Source of the DNA: Thermoplasmatota archaeon
Lineage (GTDB): Archaea > Thermoplasmatota > Thermoplasmata > GCA-020350865 > JAUVCJ01
Length of the DNA stretch: 13,158 nucleotides
NCBI GenBank assembly: GCA_030595765.1
Contig: JAUVCJ010000041.1
Coordinates: 1 to 13,158 of the forward strand
Reading direction: 5' to 3'
Numbering within the stretch: the first letter of the stretch is position 1; each line of letters begins with the position of its first letter. Under the pieces are notes generated by a model. It saw only the letters and a program-made list of their open reading frames with translations, searched no databases and was not told the DNA's origin. The position numbers and the translations under genes are program-made. Below, one piece after another: positions 6,911-13,158 of this stretch.

Positions 6911-9900
6911 CTAATTTGAATCCCACTCCGTATATGTTTTCAGGCGAAGAGAGTGATAATAACTGTCCAAGATTTGGTTACATGGATAATATCGATATTC
7001 TCTCCAAGAAAACCAGCCCCAACCCACGGTGACCCATCTTCCTTCTGAACCCCACGACCACCCATCGGTTGTTGCCCACGCATCATAAACGGACGGTCCA
7101 GAGTTACCGAATAGTTGCCCAATTATGTCATTAAACTCTTTACCCCAAGCAATCGACCATGTCGTCCAATATGAGCAACCAGTTTGCCGTAATTTACATC
7201 CCACATAGGCATGCCCCCACTTATCATCTCTTCCTTTTGGGTAGTAGTTCCAATAATAGTCTGCGAATGCCATACCGGCTATTGAGGTGCAATATAAATA
7301 GCTAAATGTACCGTTTGGATCTACCCAATTCACAGGATTTCCACCAACATATTGATACTGATTCGGCCCGTCCACCATCCCGGCGGGGTCCTTCTGCAAA
7401 AAACGCCCAAGCGCAGGATCGTAGCTTCTAGCCCTGTAGTAATATAGCCCCACATCGGAATCCCATTCTCTAGCAGTGAATCTGTATGGGTTTTGTACTG
7501 AACCAGTTTCTTGTGCAACTCCTCCAAATGCATCATAGCCATACTGAGCCGCATAGCTTCCATCAGAACCTACCAGGGCGCGTACACTGCCAAGGTGATC
7601 GCTCATGTAGGAGGAGGAATAGCCTCCCCGGTCCATCCGGAGCGGCTCGTCAATGCCTGGGCCATTTACATAGCTGGCTATTACATTCCCGCTCACATCT
7701 AGCTCCATTATGAAGTTGGACCGGTCATAGAGGTAGTAGGTTGTTAGATTGCCTACCGTGACGCTTAACCGTGTGCCGTCTGCTGCGTAGGAGTAGGAAG
7801 AGTTTGGTTCCGAGGGCGGATTCACTGCGATTAGCCTGTTCTCGTAATCGTAGGTGTAGGAGATTGTCTCGATGATATCAAAGCAAATTCCGAACGGGTC
7901 GAGCGGGTCGCAGCTCTGGACAACTCTCTCCTTCGACATCTGATTACCATTATTGTCGTAGGTGTATGTATAGGTGCTGTCGGAGAGGAGCCTGTTGTCG
8001 GAGTCGTATGTGTACTCTATAAGTTTCGTGTCGGTTTCCTTGCTCAGGCGGTTACCACTGGCATCGTAAGTGTATGTTTCATACGAGCCATCAGGGTAAG
8101 CCGCATGGATCAGATGATATACAGCATCGTAGGTGTATGACGTGTTTCCTACCCCGGACTCGTTCAGTGTGAGAATATTTCCAACATTGTCATAGATGTA
8201 TTGGTATGATGATAGTGGATTGCCATTGGAGAAGTGTTCAAGGGTAACGAATCTTCCTGCATTGTCATAGGTGTAATTAGTAGATTGGGGGCTGCCTGAG
8301 TACTGGACTCGGATTCTCCGACCGAGGGTGTCGTAGCTGTAAAGAGTGGAGTCGCCGGAGGGGTCGGTGATGGAGGCTGGGCGGTCCAGGGCATTGTAGG
8401 CGTAGGTGGTCGTTCCTCCCAATGGGTCGGTCATTGTAAGCCTGTTGCCATTCTCGTCGTAAGTGTACGAGATAGTTTTCTGGAAATCTCCATAGTCCAC
8501 AGTCTTTGAAGTAATTCTATTCAATTGATTATACAAATAACTTACATTTTCACCAGCACCATAAGTGCTCAGGGTCTGCAAAAGATTCCCTTCATTATCA
8601 TAATCGTTATAGATGTAAGTGCCATCTGGGTAACTAGTGGCGGTCCGGCGGTTTAAGGTATCATACATGTATGTAGTAGTCTGCCCATTTTCGTCAGTTC
8701 TACCTACCATGTTCCCTACAGCATCATAAGAGAATGTCTTGAAATTTCCACTGGGGTGGATTAACTTATTAACACGGTTTAGTTCATTGTACTCCTGATA
8801 AGTCGTGTGACCATTGCCATCTGTAATAGAAATCATGTTCCCAGCATCGTCATAATCGTAGGAAATAACACTGCCGGTAGCATATGTAGTACTAATGAGG
8901 CGGCCATCCACATTATAGTCAAATAGCTTTACATTGCCATTTGCATCTATTTCCTTGACCTTATTACCCATGGAATCGTATTCAAACATCGTTTCCTGCC
9001 CCAAGGGGTCTTGAATCTTTGCTATGCGGTTTAGCTCGTCGTAATAATGGAATGTTGATTGACCCAGGAGATTGGTAACTTCTATTCGATTCCCGTTGGC
9101 ATCATATTCGTATCCCGTGGTCTTGCCTGTTGCGTCAGTTGTCAACACCACCCGGTTCAACTCATCATACTCCATAGTGGTCAAATATCCACGAGCGTTT
9201 GTGGTGGAAACCATATTGCCAACACTGTCATACACAGAAACCTGCTCGTTTCCGAGGGCATCAATGGTTTTTATCCTCCTGTTCAGTTCGTCGTACTCGT
9301 AGGTTGTTTGATGGCCATTCCTGTCTGTGGTTGAAAGAAGGTTGCCAACACCATCGTAGGCATAATATGTTATTTGCCCGAGACGGTCAATATCCTGTAT
9401 CTTTCTATCCAAGCCGTCATAAACATATTGCGTCAAACCACCGTTTGCATCCATTCTCCAGATCATGTTACCATTCAGGTCGTATCCAAACTCTGTGGTT
9501 TCTCCCTTTGCATCAGCTGTCGATTTTAGTACGCTAAGCGACTCGTCGTAATCGTAAGCGGTCTGATGGCCGTTCTCATCGGTGGTTAAGAGAAGGTTTC
9601 CTTCTCCATCGTAATCGCGGGTTTTGTCTGTTGTTGTCGCATCAAGAACGCTTATTACTGGTATCGAAAGATACATATTAGCTGTCTTGTCCCAAACAAG
9701 AACGTCATTCCATTCGTATTCTGACGATTTTTCCTCAATGGTCCTTCCTGTTTCATCGTATAGATATTCTACAGCATGGTCATTAGGATAATAAACCCCT
9801 ATAATCCTATTTGAATCATCATATTGTATCTCGGTGTTTTCTCCTGTTGGGTCTAGCATGGAAATCATGTTTCCCTCAGCGTCATATTCAAATAACGTTT

Positions 9901-12900
9901 CTTCTCCCATGGGGTCTATTGTAGAATATACAAGACCTTCGGAAGTGTAAGTGTAGAGCGTCTGGCTTCCAGAGGGGTCTGTGTTCTGGATAAGATTCCC
10001 ATTCATATTAAAATCATAAGCGGTTATTCTACCGAGTGCATCAGTTTCATCAATTTTCAAAGAGATATAATTTGTTGGTGAATCCTCGTTCTGCCATGTA
10101 TAACTGGTCATGAAACCTTTTGCATCAGTCCGCGTAAGCATATTGCCAAAGGCATCATAAGTGAATGTTGTCGTGTGGCCGTTTGCATCAGTGATGCTCG
10201 CAAGGTTTTTATCCGAATCCCATGTTTTGTAGCTAATACCTCCACAACAGATGGGACCATTCTCCTGAATGGGACTGCCTGCGTTATCAAATATGGTCAG
10301 GCTTTCAAATCCTCGGGCATTTGTTGTCTGTGTGAACTTGGGATAGAAATATTCAAATTCATATTTGGTGAAAGCATTTACTCCGCTATCTGCTACAGGG
10401 TCGTACTCAGAACGTAATGCATACTGCACCAAGTCTCTGCCATGTGGTCCTTTCAGGTACACGAAAGTATCCATACCATTTATACCATCAATGAAACGCC
10501 ACATATTGCCATCGGAATAGTAAGCATATTTTGTCGAGCTTCCAGAAGCGTCCATAACTTCGATTAGGTGTCCTGCATCATCATATGTAAAGGATATCAC
10601 TCCAAATGATGGTTCTGTTAGGGATTCCACTCTTCCGTCCGTGTTGTAGATATAAGTTATTCCAGTACCTGCATCATCATAAACACTTGTTAATTCGTCG
10701 CCAGAATATGAAAAATGCAGGTTATTACCATTTTTATCTGTTTCAAGCATTAGCACACCGGCTGAGTCAAATGAGAATACTTCACCATTCTTCATTCTGA
10801 GCAAGTATCCACTACCATCACTCTTTATTTGGGAATGTACACTAGGGGGTGCTAAATAAGAGCCATCGGCCTGCAAGGTATATGCGTGGAAGGAGCCATC
10901 AGCTTCAGCGACAGTGATATCGCCTGATGTTTCTATTTGGAGATGCATGTCGTAATTGTGACTCCAGCCCATTCCAAAGGGGCCATCAATGTATTTGTTA
11001 TGAGAGTTGTATGTTCTAGTAGGTTTTATATTGAATCCTAGACCCCTAATAATTAGATCTTCCTGGGGGAGATAGAGGTTGCCATTTACTCTGTTTATCG
11101 AGTATTTACACTTGTTTCCACAGCACTCGCCTGTAAAATCCTGGCAGTTCTCATGGCCCGTGTTTCCTATGAAGTTCGGTATCGATGGGTCCGTGTTGTA
11201 AGTCAACTCGCCTGGAAGTTCGTCGTCAGAGGTTCCAGTTATATCATCTAAGCCATCGGAATCAAAGATGCCATCCTGAACAAGGTCTTGCCATCCATCC
11301 CAGAGCCAATCACCATCCGTGTCTGGGTCAAGGGGGTCTGTTGTCACTTTTATTCTTGCCATTTCACCTGTAACGATGATATCATCCACCCAGGCATGGG
11401 TAGATGAAGTCTTGCTGCTAGCTAGCCCTCTTGTCCCAACCCCAAAGGCATCGAATATGAAATCATTTCCAGTTGCTGATAAAGGACAAGTGCCAACAAC
11501 TCTGGTTTGGGCATCATCACTAACCGTGAATTTCAGCTCATGGATTCTGGTTGGAGTAAATTGATTAATATGCTCGATTTTGAATACATATTCTTCATGA
11601 GGTATTCCGGTAAAGCCCGGATCGGGTTGGCAATGAACACCATTTTCGTCCCTGTATGTGATCAGGAGACTCGTAGTAGGCCCAGAAGAATCCATGCTGC
11701 CGTACAGGATGGTGATGGAATTCGAGCTTTCATAAAGATTGGTTGTTGTATCAGCGAAGTTATCCTGGTTAGCAATAAAGAAGGCAATTGCATTCTGCCA
11801 GTTACCCCGGTCTATAGTGCCCCATCGGAACGATACACTCCATGGACTGCCATCCGACCTAATCGACTCTGGAATTGCTCTACCATAGAGTAGGTCTCCA
11901 GCGTCACTTCTATCTGTTATCAACTCGATTCTCTTGTTTGCCTCATTCCAATCTATACTGCTCCTCAGAACATCGTTCTGGTCTGTTAACTGCGAGAAGC
12001 CCTCGTTTGACCGATCGAAATCGAAGTTTTTGTATTTTAGGTCAATTGTCTGTGGAGTCAATTCCTCTCCATCCAATAAACCATCACCGTCAGAATCACT
12101 AGAGCCTAGTGTGAATGGTGAGAAATGTGTCGTACTTGCCCAGACGAAGTTGTTCTCGGTGTCAATACCAGTATCTTCGCCAAGAGCCCCATCCAGAAGT
12201 ATGTTCCAGCTATCTCCATCCCAGCAATACATTCTAAGATATTCTTCGTTAACGGATAAGGTTGTCTCGTCATATTGAATCTTAATAATCGATGTAAACG
12301 CCTCTAAACTCTCGGTAGTGATATCATAGTAACCTGTAACACTACCTTCAAACTCTACTTCTGGGTAGATCTCGGTTATTGTCGGGGGCTTCTCGGAGAC
12401 GCCATCATAATCCATTGCAACGCTCACACCAAGCATCGGCTCCACAACTACAACGTCAGCATCAAACTCTTCGCCAGTAACAACTTCGTACTTCATGGGG
12501 TCTGGGTCTTCTCTGTCTGAAAACAAGTCTCCGTCAATATCTGGAGTAAAGGAGTAGAATACTGTCTTGCCTTGGAATAATTCTAGGTTGCCATCTTCTG
12601 TAACTCGCAGAACGAGATTATTATTTGTTGCGGTGGCTCGGTCAATATACAACGGGAATGTCCAAGTTTTGCCATTGTCTGAACTCCCGCTATACATCCA
12701 GCTAAGGGTTCCATCTATGGAACATTCCACCCAGACGACGTAGATTATAACGGTCTCAACGTCTATCGCAATCTGCGGATGAAACTTTTCTGTAGCTGTT
12801 GAAGATATAATTATCTTTGTTGGGTTCTTGTCGTTGCCCATGTTCTTCTCGACGCCATCTCCGCCGTTGTTGGCATAGTAAATGCTCCATACACCCTCTG

Positions 12901-13111
12901 TTTGCTCACGCCAGACTTTGTGAAGGTTGTTGTCAGAGTTCATAATTGCATCTGGCTGGCGGCCGTTTGGAGTTGGCGAGACTGCACAGACGCTTGATGT
13001 TAACATCGGTATGACTGCGAATACTACGAGAATAGGTTTGTTAAGATTCGTGGGTTTTATCAGCTTCAGTAGTTCCCTAACTTTTGTAGCCTGATATTTG
13101 CCTCTGGTCAT
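6911..13111 (-). CDS. Giant secreted RHS/YD-repeat protein with unique C-terminal domain
   Basis: The 2066-residue protein has a basic N-terminus and a hydrophobic export segment (about 26-44, ILVVFAVIPMLTSSVCA). Next come an Asp-box (SSDNGKTWT, about 140-150), three Asp-rich Ca-loop motifs of thrombospondin-3 type (about 191-203 DIDGDLFSDRED; about 338-349 DSDGDGLLDGEE; about 593-607 DPDTDGDWLWDG), and between the last two a probable lectin/LamG-like beta-sandwich (about 357-585). A Cys cluster (CxxxxxxxxCCGNKC) leads to a DUF6531-type segment (about 667-735, ending GPFGMGWSHNYD), as at the base of RHS barrels. YD repeats with a period near 21 residues run to about 1850, followed by the RHS core (YRFTAREWDSDVGLYYYRAR, GRFLQKDPAG) and a second DPNG at 1931-1934. 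Residues 1935-2066 are a distinct domain. The fold is a large hollow shell known to enclose a C-terminal effector; here it would be extracellular or cell-surface. The product could act in contact-dependent competition or adhesion. No frameshift is visible. Start at 13111 is the only ATG before the export segment. Confidence 0.93.
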   Translation of the reverse strand: MTRGKYQATKVRELLKLIKPTNLNKPILVVFAVIPMLTSSVCAVSPTPNGRQPDAIMNSDNNLHKVWREQTEGVWSIYYANNGGDGVEKNMGNDKNPTKIIISSTATEKFHPQIAIDVETVIIYVVWVECSIDGTLSWMYSGSSDNGKTWTFPLYIDRATATNNNLVLRVTEDGNLELFQGKTVFYSFTPDIDGDLFSDREDPDPMKYEVVTGEEFDADVVVVEPMLGVSVAMDYDGVSEKPPTITEIYPEVEFEGSVTGYYDITTESLEAFTSIIKIQYDETTLSVNEEYLRMYCWDGDSWNILLDGALGEDTGIDTENNFVWASTTHFSPFTLGSSDSDGDGLLDGEELTPQTIDLKYKNFDFDRSNEGFSQLTDQNDVLRSSIDWNEANKRIELITDRSDAGDLLYGRAIPESIRSDGSPWSVSFRWGTIDRGNWQNAIAFFIANQDNFADTTTNLYESSNSITILYGSMDSSGPTTSLLITYRDENGVHCQPDPGFTGIPHEEYVFKIEHINQFTPTRIHELKFTVSDDAQTRVVGTCPLSATGNDFIFDAFGVGTRGLASSKTSSTHAWVDDIIVTGEMARIKVTTDPLDPDTDGDWLWDGWQDLVQDGIFDSDGLDDITGTSDDELPGELTYNTDPSIPNFIGNTGHENCQDFTGECCGNKCKYSINRVNGNLYLPQEDLIIRGLGFNIKPTRTYNSHNKYIDGPFGMGWSHNYDMHLQIETSGDITVAEADGSFHAYTLQADGSYLAPPSVHSQIKSDGSGYLLRMKNGEVFSFDSAGVLMLETDKNGNNLHFSYSGDELTSVYDDAGTGITYIYNTDGRVESLTEPSFGVISFTYDDAGHLIEVMDASGSSTKYAYYSDGNMWRFIDGINGMDTFVYLKGPHGRDLVQYALRSEYDPVADSGVNAFTKYEFEYFYPKFTQTTNARGFESLTIFDNAGSPIQENGPICCGGISYKTWDSDKNLASITDANGHTTTFTYDAFGNMLTRTDAKGFMTSYTWQNEDSPTNYISLKIDETDALGRITAYDFNMNGNLIQNTDPSGSQTLYTYTSEGLVYSTIDPMGEETLFEYDAEGNMISMLDPTGENTEIQYDDSNRIIGVYYPNDHAVEYLYDETGRTIEEKSSEYEWNDVLVWDKTANMYLSIPVISVLDATTTDKTRDYDGEGNLLLTTDENGHQTAYDYDESLSVLKSTADAKGETTEFGYDLNGNMIWRMDANGGLTQYVYDGLDRKIQDIDRLGQITYYAYDGVGNLLSTTDRNGHQTTYEYDELNRRIKTIDALGNEQVSVYDSVGNMVSTTNARGYLTTMEYDELNRVVLTTDATGKTTGYEYDANGNRIEVTNLLGQSTFHYYDELNRIAKIQDPLGQETMFEYDSMGNKVKEIDANGNVKLFDYNVDGRLISTTYATGSVISYDYDDAGNMISITDGNGHTTYQEYNELNRVNKLIHPSGNFKTFSYDAVGNMVGRTDENGQTTTYMYDTLNRRTATSYPDGTYIYNDYDNEGNLLQTLSTYGAGENVSYLYNQLNRITSKTVDYGDFQKTISYTYDENGNRLTMTDPLGGTTTYAYNALDRPASITDPSGDSTLYSYDTLGRRIRVQYSGSPQSTNYTYDNAGRFVTLEHFSNGNPLSSYQYIYDNVGNILTLNESGVGNTSYTYDAVYHLIHAAYPDGSYETYTYDASGNRLSKETDTKLIEYTYDSDNRLLSDSTYTYTYDNNGNQMSKERVVQSCDPLDPFGICFDIIETISYTYDYENRLIAVNPPSEPNSSYSYAADGTRLSVTVGNLTTYYLYDRSNFIMELDVSGNVIASYVNGPGIDEPLRMDRGGYSSSYMSDHLGSVRALVGSDGSYAAQYGYDAFGGVAQETGSVQNPYRFTAREWDSDVGLYYYRARSYDPALGRFLQKDPAGMVDGPNQYQYVGGNPVNWVDPNGTFSYLYCTSIAGMAFADYYWNYYPKGRDDKWGHAYVGCKLRQTGCSYWTTWSIAWGKEFNDIIGQLFGNSGPSVYDAWATTDGWSWGSEGRWVTVGWGWFSWREYRYYPCNQILDSYYHSLRLKTYTEWDSN
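7560..10760 (-). repeat. YD-repeat coding block of the RHS gene
   Basis: The protein repeats a unit of about 21 residues of the type YDxxGNxxxxTDxxGxxTxYxY, for example the successive units beginning EYDELNRR, VYDSVGNM, EYDELNRV and EYDANGNR. At the DNA level this appears as recurring degenerate minus-strand motifs (plus-strand forms such as CATCGTAGGTGTATG, CATCATAATCG, GTTCAACTCATCATA). One interruption of about 40 residues without the pattern lies near 9625-9745. Block edges are approximate. Confidence 0.85.
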
Positions 13112-13158
13112 AGGAAAGCTTTATATAGTATAAGTGAGCGCCGCCTCATGGCTTCCAC
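13108..13158 (-). other. Possible C-terminal tail of an upstream gene overlapping the RHS start by ATGA
   Basis: On the minus strand a frame is open from the window edge and stops at TGA 13110-13108, sharing ATGA with the RHS start codon. It reads VEAMRRRSLILYKAFL. An ATGA overlap is the usual sign of translational coupling. However, 16 open codons can easily occur by chance, and the same bases hold a TATA-like sequence, so this is weak. Confidence 0.2.
13120..13134 (-). promoter_or_regulatory. TATA-like sequence just upstream of the RHS start
   Basis: The minus strand reads CTTATACTATATAAA, placed 9 to 23 bases before the ATG at 13111. It matches the archaeal TATA consensus well but is too close: a start about 25 bases downstream of the box would fall at or slightly inside the annotated coding region. 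Either transcription is leaderless with a slightly downstream start, or the match is accidental. Confidence 0.35.

Noticed and set aside
9199..9537. Plus-strand open frames inside the RHS gene (also 9059-9334, 11507-11893, 11934-12278 and others)
   Set aside because: They are antisense to a strongly supported 6.2-kb coding region with clear RHS motifs, and their products have no recognisable domains; repetitive codon patterns keep the opposite strand open.
7560..10760. CRISPR-like repetition
   Set aside because: The repeats are degenerate, have no constant spacer/repeat alternation, and encode YD-repeat protein throughout.

Overview
The window looks archaeal. Two things suggest this: a hexulose-6-phosphate synthase fused to an RraA-like domain, which is a known archaeal arrangement, and AT-rich TATA-like elements close to start codons, mixed with Shine-Dalgarno-led genes. 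A methanogen-related euryarchaeon or Thermoplasmatota member would fit, but the lineage is inferred from gene content only. No tRNA, rRNA, transposase or CRISPR array is visible.

Layout. At the left edge is the 3' part of the HPS-RraA fusion gene (1-1202, +). A 188-bp gap with a degenerate 32-bp triplicate repeat and a TATA-like box leads to a secreted, C-terminally anchored subtilisin-family protease (1391-3310, +). This gene converges on a minus-strand pair: a soluble MprF/DUF2156-type GNAT-fold protein (3370-4392, -) downstream of a nitrilase-superfamily amidohydrolase (4519-5295, -). A 272-bp divergent regulatory region with an inverted repeat and two 23-bp direct repeats separates the nitrilase from a PAP2 membrane phosphatase (5568-6146, +). 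The 3' end of the PAP2 gene runs into a roughly 99-nt nested inverted repeat.

The right half is one minus-strand gene of about 6.2 kb (6911-13111) for a 2066-residue secreted RHS/YD-repeat protein. In order it has an N-terminal hydrophobic export segment, an Asp-box, Ca-binding-type Asp-rich loops, a probable beta-sandwich, a DUF6531-like plug, a long block of about 21-residue YD repeats, an RHS core ending in paired DPxG motifs, and a unique 132-residue C-terminal domain. Directly downstream, in an overlapping frame, is a small multi-pass membrane protein reading frame without an obvious start codon. It occupies the position that immunity or partner genes take next to RHS effectors.

The left half is ordinary housekeeping and surface metabolism. 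The accessory-looking part is the RHS gene, its C-terminal domain, the overlapping membrane frame, and the AT-rich ground between them and the PAP2 gene. How these parts work together is inference.
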